Assembly (NCBI GenBank): GCA_029706075.1
Contig: JAINUG010000048.1
Location: forward strand, 3,342,501 to 3,406,500
Direction: 5' to 3'
Source of the DNA: Aldrovandia affinis
Lineage: Eukaryota > Chordata > Actinopteri > Notacanthiformes > Halosauridae
Length of the DNA stretch: 64,000 bases
Shown: one piece after another, positions 35,411 through 49,000 of the stretch
Layout: each line of letters starts with the position of its first letter
Numbering within the stretch: position 1 is the stretch's first letter
Translations under genes and position numbers: made by a program
Notes under the pieces: model-generated
Seen by the model: only the letters and a program-made list of their open reading frames with translations
Told to the model about the DNA's origin: nothing
Databases searched by the model: none

Positions 35411-35445
35411 ATTGGTTGGGTAGTGGGGCGCGACGTTTGAATTGG
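35411..35445 (+). promoter_or_regulatory. KIF20A cell-cycle promoter: CCAAT boxes and CDE/CHR
   Basis: An inverted CCAAT box (ATTGG, 35411-35415) is followed by a GC-rich CDE-like GGGGCGCG (35425-35432), a 3-base gap and the CHR hexamer TTTGAA (35436-35441), with a second ATTGG overlapping at 35441-35445. CDE/CHR with NF-Y sites is the known arrangement for late cell-cycle genes repressed by DREAM and activated by MMB, which includes KIF20A in mammals. Position and gene identity support the call. Confidence 0.75.
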
Positions 35446-35464
35446 TTGGATGTCTGAATTTCAG

Positions 35465-35537
35465 GGCTAGAGCACCCTGGGCTAAACTGCAGAACATGGA
35501 AAAAGTTTTGAAGTTGTACAATTCGTAACAAGCTGAA
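35465..35537 (+). other. probable KIF20A noncoding first exon
   Basis: It lies just downstream of the CHR and ends in a good donor, GCTGAA/GTGAGT, at 35537/35538. A second possible donor, GAAAA/GTGAGT, lies near 35840. The acceptor CTTTTAG at 37014-37020 starts the coding exon. The transcription start is inferred, not seen. The intron (35538-37020) is rich in GCTAGC and TAACGTTA and holds an unassigned 75-codon frame (36611-36838). Confidence 0.45.
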
Positions 35538-37029
35538 GTGAGTTAGAGAAAAGCTATGGATTTAGCTAGCTAACGTTACAGTAGTTAATATATTCTTACA
35601 CGATTATTTAAGTCTGTGACGGAAATATTCAACTATTGTGCAGCTCTCTATAATAGATAGCAATTTTGTTACTTTAAATTTTTAAAGAACTTGCTAGCTG
35701 ACAAAGGTGAATGGGGAAATCGAAGACTCCAGCTTCGTAACCTTAGTACCCGTGTACAATCCGAGAGGAGAATTTACGTTAACGTCACATACCTAGGCTA
35801 TTTGTGAGGATATTTTGGCAATCTAGCTTCAGACTGAAAAGTGAGTAACGTAATACAATATGGTTTTAATGCATGTCAATTATGTAGCTTGTTACCAAGC
35901 TAGTCGGTTAAGAGTAATGTGAGCTAGCAAAACATTTATAGCATGTTGGCTAACCGTAATATATTATTAAGATGCATTAGCTAGTTATTTAACATTAGCT
36001 AGCTCACTAATAGCTACCTAATTTTTCACACTAGCTGTATAGTTAACGTCAGTTAAAGCTAGCTAACATTGGTGTTCAGCTATCCGATTATTAAGTCTAC
36101 CACCTGTTAATGTGCCTTGTACTCACGTTCGCTATTAGCTAGATAATAAGACAGTGGTGCATAGTGATCTGGGTTCTGCAGCTGCAGTAGCTGGCTAATC
36201 CTTGCCAGTTGTGTTGGTTTCATGGTTTGTTATGGTGTGACTTCTAGTATTGCTTGACTATAATCAACGTCTAGCTGACTTTAGCTTAAGTTATATTATA
36301 CAATATATGCTAGCGATATGCAATCTTGTTTTTCTGGAAATTAGTGATTGTTTTTTGTCTTTTTGCTACATACCGTTCGCTATGTAATTAGCTAATTTGG
36401 ATACTGTTAATTCCCTCGAGCAACATTTCCTCCACATGTTGCTTTTGTCGTAACTTGGCTAGCAAGTTACTCTAGCAGCTGTCCAGCTTTAGTGGAACTA
36501 AACCGAAGTTTGTTTTTGGGTAGTATTAGCTATCTAGGTAATGTTACCTTACGTGCGCTAGTTTGTTGAGAATGTAGCTATCTTGCTAACTACTTCAACG
36601 CTACTTTGTTATGCAAAAACGGCAACAGTACGGTAATGTTGTATATTTCAATGATGCGTGGACGTGGAAATGTCAATCCTTTCGTGTCACCGTGAAAGGC
36701 AGTTTGTCCGTGAATGGGAGTCTGTCTGCAGCTCAGTCTGTGTATGAGTCAGGTGCTAAATTCCCCACCAGGCATGGGTACGACTTCCTGGGCTTAGGGT
36801 ATGCATGCGATTTTCTGCCCAGCATGATTCCAGTGTAGCTTTCCTTTTACCCAAGGACTTGGGCTTTTACATTTTAACCTTTTATCCAAGGACGTGGGCA
36901 ATATTTAAAATAATGCAAGGACTTACATCAATCCAAGTGTAACTTGTGGTTTCTAATAATTTACAAATATATTATTCATACAGGTTGACGCATACTGAGA
37001 TGGATTTTGCTCACTTTTAGGTTGTTGCC

Positions 37030-40000
37030 ATGGCTCTGTACTTTGCCTCATCCCGTGGTCTGCTGACAGACGAGAAAGAGGGAGTGGCCGCCTTGTTCGA
37101 GTCGACTGCGGCAGACTTCGGTGGTCTCTCGGAGCCGGCCACTTTGCCCGAGATTTCCATTATATCCCCTCCCGCAGTTCCACAGGCAATGAGCACAGAG
37201 GTGAGACACCGTGTCCATCAGACAGACTTCCATGGGCATAGGGACACATCCCTGTCTCTAAAATTCTGTGTAACCACCCATATGCCTCCAACCCGGCAGA
37301 CACTGTTCCTGATTACAAGCAGTGCTATACTAAAGTTATTTTTGTTCCTTAACTATGTTAATTATTTTACCCAAACCACAGTGCGATTGTGAAATCCATT
37401 GATATATTCTTCAAAGGCATTCCTGAACCCAATTTGTTAGTTTGTATTTAAATCAATGTCCCCCACCCCTCCAGACCTGGGGTGCTCTAGCCTTTATTTC
37501 TATGTAAACATCCTTCACTGTGATTGGTCACATCGCCTCCAACCATTCCCTCACAATGAGTCCCTTTATTTCTCACATATTGTATTATGTACCAGATTAT
37601 TTTGTCTGGCGTTTCAGAAACCAGTTATTTATCGAAACCATAACACTCAAGAGCAGTGGCCCCTCAGGATCAGTCTCTCCACAATCCACTCATCTGTTCT
37701 CTTCTCTCTCCTGCCTTTATCTCTGTCTCTTCCATGCTCTGGCTTTAGGAGTCTCTTTTAGGACTCTGTTAAAGAGGTTCTGTACCATTCTCCCCCCCCT
37801 CTCTTAGATGGACCAGGTGAAGGCGGTAATGGACAGACAAGGGAGTGAAGAGGAAGAAGGGAGTACGGAGAGAGTGCGGGTGTACTTGCGCATTCGTCCA
37901 CTGACTGAGGGAGAGAAGGAGAGGGGAGGGGAGCAGGTGGGTGGCACGTAGTCCAGGGCTTATAAAGAGCACTCAATCTGTTTCACCATGGGACTTAATT
38001 TAAAAGCACACAGAGAAGGAGGTGCTTACAAGGCACAATCATTGTACATAAGAATAATTTGTTTATTAGTGTGCTAATATAAAGGGGGATAGGCAGGTGA
38101 GTTGTGAGTGGGGCATGATGAACAACGAAATATGAACAAACTAAAATGTCGGATGTTGTCAGTCCTAACTGACCATTCACACAGTAAAGCCCAGATGCTC
38201 TGCCAACCTTGACACGCTATGGCCTGTTAATGGCCAGATGGCTATGCTTGCCTGTACACCCAGTGGACATTGCTGCGATTATGAGTATCCTTTAAAATAC
38301 TGTATCTTAGTTTGCCAAACCAGGTTAATTATACCGTCTCTTTGTCTGTTGTTGAGCGAACTTGAGCCAAACACAGCTTTTACTTTTTACGACTTTTTGA
38401 TTTTCTTTGGGTTGAAAAATGTTGTTTGTCTAAGATAGTGGTGTGCTGCTCAGTATCTGTCAATCTCTGGCTGACCATTGGTCAGTTGTAACAAAAACTC
38501 TTACGCTCTTTGTCCAACAGGGCTGTGTGTGCATCCAAGATGACAAGACTTTATTGCTCCAAGCCCCCAGAGACTCTTTGAACGCGAAGACCACTGAGAG
38601 AGGAGTCTCTCAGAGTGTGCACAAGTTCACCTTCACCCAGGTAACCCACTGAAACCATCACATAGGTAACATTCCATACTGACCCTCACCTTCACCCAAG
38701 TAACATACTGATGCTCACCCATGTCTAGGTAGCACATTGACTCTTGCCTTCACCCAGGCAACTCACTCATATTCACCTTCAACCAGGTAACACAGGGACA
38801 ATCACCTTAACCAAGGAAACATTTTGACTCTCACCTTCATGCAGCTAACACATTGATGCTCACTTTTACCCAGGTAACACACTCACCTTCATCCAGATAA
38901 TGCACCCAGATAACTGGTGCATGTACAGTAACACAGACACATAGGTTAAGAGGCCACAGGTGTAAATTGGTTAAAGGCAAATTCTGCACGGATATTACAA
39001 AGTTAAAAAAAATAATTAATGTAAATTTTTTTAAACACAGAGTTGTCAATGCCTGCAACAGCTTGTCAGGTCAGGTAGTTGAGGCAGAAACACTTGGGCT
39101 ATTCATGTCCAGGCTAGATGCAGTACTCGATACTCTTTAGATTAGGACATGACGAGCCTAGATGGGCTGAACGGCCCGTTCTCGTAATTATTTATTCTTA
39201 TGTAACTTTTAATAAAGAAGAATATCTTCTTGACGCCTCCCCTCTGGCAGATTTCAGGCCCGGACACGACGCAGCAGGAGTTTTTTGAGCGCACCATGAA
39301 GGAGACAGTCCGTGACATCCTGCTTGGAGAGAACAGGCTGCTTTACACATACGGCGTCACCAACTCTGGCAAGACCTACACTGTCCAAGGTGAGGCGCTC
39401 TGGCGACAACTCGTGTTCTCGTGTCTTTATAAATATCAATCATCCACCGATGAGAAGACTACTTGTTTGTGACCCATCCTTTGATTGGATTTCTGAATAC
39501 TAGTTTTTTCACCCTACATTCATCATTCATGTTACTGATGTGGAGACTTGTGTTCGTGTTAGTATTGAGACATGACATTAGCTGCCAACTGATGACTGTT
39601 CTGTGATCTAGTTGGGGTGGTCAGCCTTGGTCCTGGTGTGCCAGAAATGTTTCTGATGATTTGAACCCCTGAGTACATTTTAATGAACACAGTTGAACAT
39701 GCGCGAAAGGTACATACATTCCACCATTGACCGATCAGGCTGAATATTCAGGCTCAGACTCTTAATAATCGATCAAACTGCAATCAAACTCGGAGGGAAC
39801 AAACACCAGACACACGTCTGGTACTCCAGGACCATCCCCATAGCTAGTTTTCTGTATGGTTCTGCATTTTTGCTTGGCCTGTTTAAAAATGACCCTCCAT
39901 AAGAGCAGGGTGAATACTGTGATTCCACCTTCCCCAGGCACAAGCCAGGAGGTAGGGCTGCTCCCCCGAGCACTGGTCTCCGTGTTCCGGAAGCTGCAGG

Positions 40001-43000
40001 GGCGGCTCTATGACTCTCTGGACCTGAAGCCGGTTCTGTGTCAGGACGTCCGCTATCTGAACGGAAATGAGGTCCAGGCCGAGGAGATGTGCCGAGACTC
40101 CCTACTCAAGGAGGTGAGGGGAGAGAGGTCCTTCCTGTCCCCCCCAAATATGATCCAAGCTGTATAGTCAACCCATAGCCTAACCCCCAAGGTTTATGTG
40201 AAACTGATTGAGGTTCAACCTCTGCATTTGCTTACTGACCCATATTTGTTCTAAATTGAGCTTTTGCAGGTTGACCGCTCAAAAACCACTGTCAATATTA
40301 TACTGCAGGAAGTGATACAAAAGTGCTTACAATGGCAAATACAAGTATTTTGTGCAATACAGATCTTGTTGTTAAACAATTAATATCACTTGTCTTCTCA
40401 GATTATTTGTAGTTAATATATGTCATGTTCCTGTGGCTTCTGAACTCTTTTTTTATTTTGAGGACTGACCTTTTCTCTTAATCTCAGGAGGAAGGCATGA
40501 TATCCCAGAATTCCAGGCTGAGGGGTGGAGTCAGTGTCAGCTGTGACAGTGGTATTGGGGGTGTGTCCTTAGCCAGCGGCATCACCACTCAGCTGGAAGG
40601 TGAGGAACTGCTCCTAGATACTGCATGAACAGGTCCTAGCTACTTCATACATACTCATGAAACCCCACTGAGTGATACTGACAACTCTGATTGTCTTCCC
40701 TTCCCCTGCAGATTCAGATAATGTTTGCCTGGACACAGATATTCTGTCCCACAGCGGAGAGGATGGTCTGGAGGAGGGGGTGCGATTTTCAGTTTGGGTC
40801 TCCTTCTTCGAGATTTACAACGAGTTTCTGTACGACTTGCTGGAGGCTCCGCCCACATTGCAGTCCAAGAAACGAGCCACTCTGCGCCTTAGCGACGACC
40901 GCCATGGCAATCCCTATGTCAAGGGTAAAACACAAAAACTTGCATGGTCCTACGTATATGTGCGCTTACTCGCATAACCACACCAAAAGACAGTCAAGAT
41001 ATTCTTTCACAGGTGTTTTTTGTTGTTTTTTCTCGTTGGAGTGTGATTTTTATGTGTTTTGCTTTGGTGGTGGGTAGGTTTCAGTTCACATCAAGGTTCC
41101 CTATCTTTTTGGAGTTTGACTGACAGACCTGACCAGGGTGCAATCAAGAAAACGTTCACAGACCTTGTTTGTTGTTGGAGTGAGTGTGATTTGTAAGTGT
41201 CTCTCTGGTGGACAGACCTTACCTGGGTGCATGTGCGCAGTGCAGAGGAGGCCTGGAAGGTGCTGAAAATTGGCCGCCGCAACCAGAGCTTTGCCAGCAC
41301 TCACCTGAACCACACCTCCAGCCGCAGGTACGCACACACGCACGTCGTGGTCCATTTTTCTTCCACTTTGGGGATTTCCTCAACTTTTGTGAGAGGTTTT
41401 ACAAATGTATTTTCTCTCTCCAGTCACAGCATCTTCTCCCTCCGCCTCTTGCACATATACCCAGAGGGGGAGCGTGGGCAGAACACCCGGATCAGCGAGT
41501 GAGTCACACCCACTTCTCCACCCCCTTCTCGCCTGTGCTGTAGTGTGTGCTTGGTGAATAAGTGTGTATTTTCTATCCTATGTGTGTCTGTGAGTGCTTT
41601 CTGCTTGAGTATGTCCTTTCTGTCCGTGTGTGTGTGTCTGTGTATTTGTGCGTGCGCTTCGGATTTAGCGCGTCTTGTCTGTCCTAGCTGTGTGTTGTGT
41701 GTGTGTGCTTTCTGAATGAGTGTTACTGTTTGTTCAGGCTATCGGTGTGCGATCTGGCGGGGTCGGAACGATGCAAGGACCAGCGCAGCGGAGAGCGCAT
41801 GAAGGAGGCAAACAACATCAACACCTCCCTGCATACGCTGGGCAGATGCATCACTGCGCTCAGACACAACCAAGGCAACAGGTACACACGCACACAAACA
41901 CGGTCTCTATGCACACATATACGCTGTACATGCACGCATACACAAATTCTCTTCAGTTTCACTCTTTTTTTTAGACCACGGTTAAACATAAGCAACAAAG
42001 AGCCACACATTTTTTATGTCAGGGATATTTTAGACCCTGTAACTACACAATGTCAATGTCCATACATGTCATAGTTTTCACACACACATGGACATGCACA
42101 CATTTGTTATTTATTCTCATGAAATTAGGCTGTTTTGCTGGTTTGTACATTTTCAGGAGCAAAAGTCATTGGTGAAAATTCAATGCCAGGTATGCAAGTG
42201 TAGCCCATAATTCTTCAATCTGAACTTATCCTTAACGTCATTGTAAAGATATGGAAATTATGAATCTGATTTGATTGTGAACACACCAGCAGATTGACAC
42301 TGCACACTCTTCACAGTGGACACTGTGTCATAGACATGTATGAGGTCAGTGACGTTCCTGTCTCTCCTCAGGTCTCGGCCCCCCTTAGTGGTGCCATTCA
42401 GGGACAGCAAGCTGACCCGGGTGCTGCAGGGCTTTTTCAATGGGCGTGGCCGCTCCTGCATGGTGGTCAACATCAACCCCTGTGTCTCCACCTACGATGA
42501 AACTCTACAGGCGCTCAAATTCTCTGCCATCGCCACCCAGGTACTGTATATTCCTAGGGGGCTGTAGAAATTCCTTACCATGTGACCATTAGAGGCGTGA
42601 CTGGTATTTCAACCTTTATTCTCAAGGTGCCACTGTAGGCACTCTAATAACAGAAATCATTAGATAAACAGCACAGCTATGTGACTAACTATACCATCAA
42701 GGATTCATTGGAAAACCTTGTCAGCACAAATCAATATTATGATGCAGTTAAAGGAAAATGTCAACGAAATGAAACATGGATGCACCAATGGTATTAAGGA
42801 AAATGACGATTAGAGACAGAGTGGACCAATATCCACCTGGTTCACTGCAAACCAATGGATGTGGCAATTTATTATTAGACCAAATCATAAAGACAAAAAT
42901 AGACTGGCATTTCAAATCTCAAAAACATCAAAATTAACAAAGATTTGGGGACCTCCTCTGTCAAAAAACAAAAGGGAAAGAAAAGCTTAGAGAGATGGCG

Positions 43001-46000
43001 TTATTTACAATTTAACAGAGGTCTTTATCAGCACTAATATTTCCTTGGAATAATGTGACCATCCATTGTGCATTTATGAACAAGCATGTGCTAATAATAA
43101 TTATAGTCTACTTCTAAATGAGTATTTACCTCATTCAGCTGATTCACAAAAACAATTAAAGAGCTGACAAAAAAATCAAAACATCTGACAGTATATCTGT
43201 TGTAAAGGAAAATTATATGGATGTTAAAGATACATTTTAGCAAAAACCTTGCCAACATTTAAAAAGGCCAGATTACTCACATATACCACGCACATCCCTA
43301 CAATATGTGTACCAAATTATTTATATCAAAATGAGTTAAAACTAAACCTTCACCAAAATGCTTCACAGAAACTAAACAAGCATTATTCTAAAGCAATGCT
43401 TCCCATGTTTTCCTATATTCATTCATGTTCTTTCATTCCATTGTTCTGTAACCTGTATATACAGTACATATTAAAGTATACATTCACAGGTATTGTGTAT
43501 CACTCATACTCACACATGCGCTCACACCGTTGTCCCAAATAAAGAAAACTGCTCCTTCCTGTCTCTGGAACTGGCCAATGCTGCGTGCAGTACTCATGAA
43601 TATTCATGAGGAAACCTGCCTTGAAGGCATTTTTACTGCCTATTACAAAGATTCAATGGCAATTGGAACCAAACATGGAATGGTCTTGTTGCTAATGAAT
43701 AGGCATAATTTATAAGCTGCTTCACTCTGTTCTTGCCACCTCCCGTACATCTTCCCAGCTGGTCCATGGCCCGTCCACCAAGACGCGTGTGGCCTACATC
43801 CAATCATTGCTGCGAGAGCACGAACTACGCACCAATGACAGCATTTGGGAGGAAGAGGGAGAGCACAGCCAGGACGAAGAAGGCGATGTCACCATGTTTG
43901 ACTCGGAGGTCAGTTTCGCATCCGAGGCTTCTCGAGTAGAGTACCCAGCCGTGGCGCTTGTGCTTACCGCAGTGCCTTGCGCTCAGGTTTGGACAAAGTC
44001 CAGGTTGTGTCAGTGCCGATTGAGGCCGGGATTACCATAACTGGACATGGCGCCACCCAGGGAAGGTGGGTTTCGGGTGACCAGGGTTTCCCCACCGCAT
44101 GGCACGTGGTGGTCCAGTGACGGCTCTGTTTCTCTGCAGGCACTGTTGCGTGCCATCGAGGTGCTGAAGGGGGAGGTGCAGAGGCAGAGAGTGGAGAGGG
44201 AGGTGCTGGAGGCCGGCGTGAGGCAGCAGGTGTGCAGCGAGATGATGGAGGTGATCGCACGCATGGAGAACGACTTCAGGTACAGAGTGGTGGTGGTGGT
44301 GGTGGTGGTGGAGGAGGGGAACGGGAGACTGGGAGACGAGGGTGACGAAGCTGTGGGAAGAGCGCGATGAGGCCTTGATGCAACTGACATTTGTGTGGTG
44401 TGAGGCTGGTCTGAGACCTCTGGCTGTCCTTGTGCAGTGAGACGCTAGAGTCGGAGAGGGCGCTGATGGAGCAGCGATACGAGGACAAGGTCAACAACCT
44501 GCAGAAGAGCCTGAAGAGATTCTACATCCAGGAGATAGAGGTGAGCGATGCCACGCCCACCACAGAGATGTATGACACCCACCACAGAGATATATGACAC
44601 CCACCACAGAGATGTATGACACCTACCACAGAGATGTATGACACCCACCACAGAGATGTATGACACCCACCACAGAGATGTATGACACCCACCACAGAGA
44701 TGTATGACACCCACCACAGAGATGTATGACACCCACCACAGAGATGTATGACACCTACCACAGAGATGTATGACACCCACCACAGAGAGATGCCACACCC
44801 ATGGCAGAGAGAAATACTACATCCACAAGAAAGGGGCCTTCATCAGCTTGTCCTGAGGCTGACCATGTTAACAAGTACATCTCAGCATCAACTCCAATCA
44901 GCTTCAGGAGAGCACCTCTCCAACACAAACTGAGTCAACTACAGTGCCCTCCGGAATTATTGGCACCCAAGATCAAGCTGATGAACAGCAAAGACACTTT
45001 TTGTAACCTTTTTTGCTCATCTTTGCCAAGGGTGCCAATGATTGTGGAGGGCACTGTAAACCATAACACAACAAATTGAAAACTACATTGCCTATCTTTC
45101 TCTAAAGCTGAGAAAGAAGTTGACATGGTTCTCATGTCTCTAGGGAGGAGGCTTGGCTCAGTCTGATCAACAGGAGGTTGAGATTGCTGCACTTCATTGC
45201 AAAATGGAAAACATGCAGTGACATAAAACAAATGTATAACAATAAAGTTAATCAAATTCACATTGAGTTCCTTGTGTTGAAGGGAAAATTGTCCATTGCC
45301 CAAGGTGAAAAATGTATAGGAGCGTGTCATAATGGAGGGAAAGTTTGTGACAGGCATAGACCAAGCACACCTTAGACTTCTTTTATATAGGGTTTTGTTA
45401 TATTCATTATTTTTATAGGTTCAAGGCTTATTTGTGAATAAAACTGATTGCATGTTCAGCTTATTTTTCACTTCACTCATAGTATTTAGAGTTTTGTTTA
45501 AAAAAAAATATATATATAATAATAATTTAAAGTATATATGATTGGGCTGTGGCAACACAAATATTTCTTTGCCATACCAAGTTAAATGGAATTGAGAGCG
45601 AGAGGGAGATTACTCCCACCAGGTATAGAGGCAAGAGAGATTCTACACCCAGAGGAAATATGGACAGGCCACCCACCCTGTGACAGCAGTTGTAGAGAAA
45701 CCCTAACCGGCCCCCCTTCACCGTTCCCCTCAGGAACGCGATGAGCAGATCGAGCAGCTGGCTGCTGACCTGCGGCAGAGAGGAGAGGAGGGGTCTGGGA
45801 TGAGTGGGTCACCACCCAGCCCAGAGGCTCCCCGTCGCTCCCGAAGGCAGGCGTCCTCCTGTTTCTCCTCTTCCTCCTCATTGGCCGAAGACTTGAGCAG
45901 AGTGCGGGCGGAGCTGGAGCTGTGTCACTCCGAGCTGTTGGAGAAAACACAGGGTGAGGATATGCATGCTGTGCTAAAATCAGTCTGCTTGACCTCTGTG

Positions 46001-49000
46001 TAATATGCGAGTTGTACAGTACACATTAGCATACATCTCCTCTGCAAGTGCACTGGATAAGGGCTTCAGTTCTGACATGCTGATTTGGTTCTTTTAGCAT
46101 TCAAATTGAACATTGTCTTATGTCTAGCACCTAGCATTTGATCAATACTACCACTAAGTGAAATCTGACTTGGCTCTTACACTGCGTTTTAACAGCGTGC
46201 AACTGGGCAACTAGTTGCCGGAAGTGCATTAATTGTCTATGAGAGCGGGCAACTACCGCAACTGCAGGCGATTCGGCGATGTTAAATTTGTGGGCGTGGC
46301 GGCGACACAGAAAAAGTTGAGAAATGCTGAACTTTCGGGCGAGCCAATAAAATTAATGTGTTGCTGTTTTTACCTTCCATGCGGAACCAACACAACACAC
46401 CGAAATTTGGTTCCTAGTTCCGACACGTCAACATGGATGACGACAAACTGATAACAGCGGTCTGCAGTATCCCCATACTATACAATGTGTACCTGCAGGA
46501 TTACAGGAACAAAACAAAAAGAACTACGCCTGGACAGCTGTGGCAGCAGCTGTTGGTTTCCCCATACTGCCGGCGGGTCTACAAAATTATGTGGACCCGC
46601 ACACGGGACCTCCTGCGTTTCCAGTGCAAGTAAATGGCCGCAATTGTAAAAAGCCTTCTGAGTTTGCGGTTCATGGTTGAAGGGAACAATGCTGCTAGCC
46701 AACTAATATTTAAAATAAAGATTATCCCTCCAAGAGCATAAACATTATAAGCACTGATGAACTATTTGTTTACCATGCTAAAATTTCGTGAGCACATCGG
46801 AACCACTTTGAGGAGGCCATTCAAGCATGACAACACACGGGGGGAACGCCTACTCGGCGATTTCATCGCCTAGAATCGCCGGCTGTTAAAACGCACAGTT
46901 ACAGTTCATTGAACATTGTTTTTCTTGTATGTTCTTGTTGCTTGTGGTATGTTTAAAGTGCTGTGGTAGCCTTTTAGTTGGTAAGTTGCTCTGGATACTA
47001 GCACCTGCCATTAAATAAGAGTAAGGTGTGCTGAAGAGAGACCGGGAGACTGGGAGGGTTGCGTGTGTGACCGTGTCCCCACCCTGTCCCCCCCAGAACT
47101 GAGACATTACCAGAGCCTGCTCTCCCTGCCTGCTCCATCCGGCACACTCACCACTACTGTGGACCGCAAGCTGGAGGAGGGCCAGAGGGTCAGTACTGCG
47201 CGTGTGTGTGTGCGTGAGGATGCGTGTGCGAGAGCGAATTGGATAGCCTCTTCATGGCACAAAGATGGAATTGTGCAGTCTGTTCTGTATTTGCATACGT
47301 TTCTCTCTCCCTCCTTTGCTCCCTTGGTCTTGCTCCCCATTTTTCCCCTCCTTCCCAACCTCCCTCTGCTCTCTTTCCCTCTCTCTCATTCAGGGTCTCC
47401 GACAGCTGCGTCTGGATCTACAGCGTCTGGGCAGGGACCTGCAGTCGGCAGAGAGGGCATGCTGCCACAGCACCAACGGAGAGAAACTGCGCCTCGCACT
47501 GGCCAGCGCTGACAGCACCATCACCAAGCAGGTAGAATCAGGCTCCCAACGCACTGACCTTCAGACTCACAGTACACTGACCTGCACACTCAATCAAACT
47601 CACAGCACACTGACCTGCACACTCAATCAGACTCACAGCACACTGACCTGAACACTCAATCAAACTCACAGCACACTGACCTGCACACTCAATCAGGCTC
47701 ACAACACACTGACCTGCACACTCAATCAAACTCACAACACACTGACCTGCACACTCAATCAAACTCACAGCACACTGACCTGCACACACAATCAAACTCA
47801 CAGCACACTGACCTGCACACTCAATCAAACTCACAGCACACTGACCTGCACACTCAATCAGGCTCACAACACACTGACCTGCACACACAATCAGACTCAC
47901 AACACACTGACCTGCACACACAATCAGACTCACAGTACACTGCCCTGCACACTCAATCAGGTTCTCAACACACTGACCTGCTGCCTTTGCAGTAGCAGAG
48001 GGCAAAGCTGCCAATCTGAAAGACTTCTTGGCACAGCCAAGCTCTGTACGACTCCTGGTTTAAGTCAAATGGGCACGAGTGTAGGAAGTGATGATGCTGA
48101 TTTACTTGCATTACAGTTCCTACCCAGGAATGACTGTCAGGAGTCAGTCAATGTTGCCTTTATCAGATGACCAAGACGATGTGAATTAGAAAGGCTATTT
48201 ATAACCCAAGGTGGGGTTACCACCAGACACCTCGAGGGCTATGCTCACCCGCCACTGCACATTTCATACACAGCCATTACCCACAACCAATACCGACCTT
48301 TGTCTCTCTCCCCCTCCTTCCCTTTTTCCTTCCATCACTGTCTGACCACCCCCAAGCTTCCTATAGGGTCTGAGGAGGACAAAAACAAAAAACTCAAATT
48401 AACCAATTAACAAATTAAATCTCCTGAAAGGATATCATGTGGACGGAAATGTACTGAATGCCTTTTTCAGACTGTTTTTTGGCAGCGTTTTTGCAGTCTG
48501 ACCGCATGAGATCAATGCGACCACACCAGTGAGAGCTATCCCCAAGCTGGGAAGAAACAGTCCTGAAACTGCAGCACATTTCATGTTGCGGTCACATGGC
48601 AAAAGCACGGCCCTGGGCTTCCACCCTCTTCTCTTCCCTCACTCCTTCTAAAGACACCCCCAAATCTCAACCTCTACACTTTCTTAACCACTTCTCTCTC
48701 CTCTGCCCACACTCTCCCCCACCTGCCCACCTCTCTGCCCCGCCCTCAGGACCAGGCTCTCCGGGAGCTTCAGAACAGCATGCTGCTGGTCAAAATGGAC
48801 CTGAGGAAGAAGATTGACGTGCTGTCAAAGCTGCAGGCCCCACCCACCCCTGGCTCCTGCGTGAAAAGGGGATGTGGGGGCGCGGAGCCCGACGCCGAAG
48901 GCGACCACCCCAAGAAACTACCCTTCCTCCGCTCCATCCTGAAAGGACGCACCCCGTCCCGGAACGCCCCGCCCCGTACCCCCAACACCCCGGCCACACC

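Noticed and set aside
36611..36838. 75-codon frame in the first KIF20A intron
   Set aside because: No recognisable motif and no KIF20A homology; the N terminus is fully accounted for by the exon at 37030.
44445..44798. 117-codon minus-strand repeat frame
   Set aside because: It translates the 22-bp minisatellite (three units equal 66 bases) in a KIF20A intron; no start or splice context.
47538..48014. 158-codon minus-strand frame with an 11-residue repeat
   Set aside because: It is the translation of a 33-bp minisatellite, which stays open because its period is a multiple of three.
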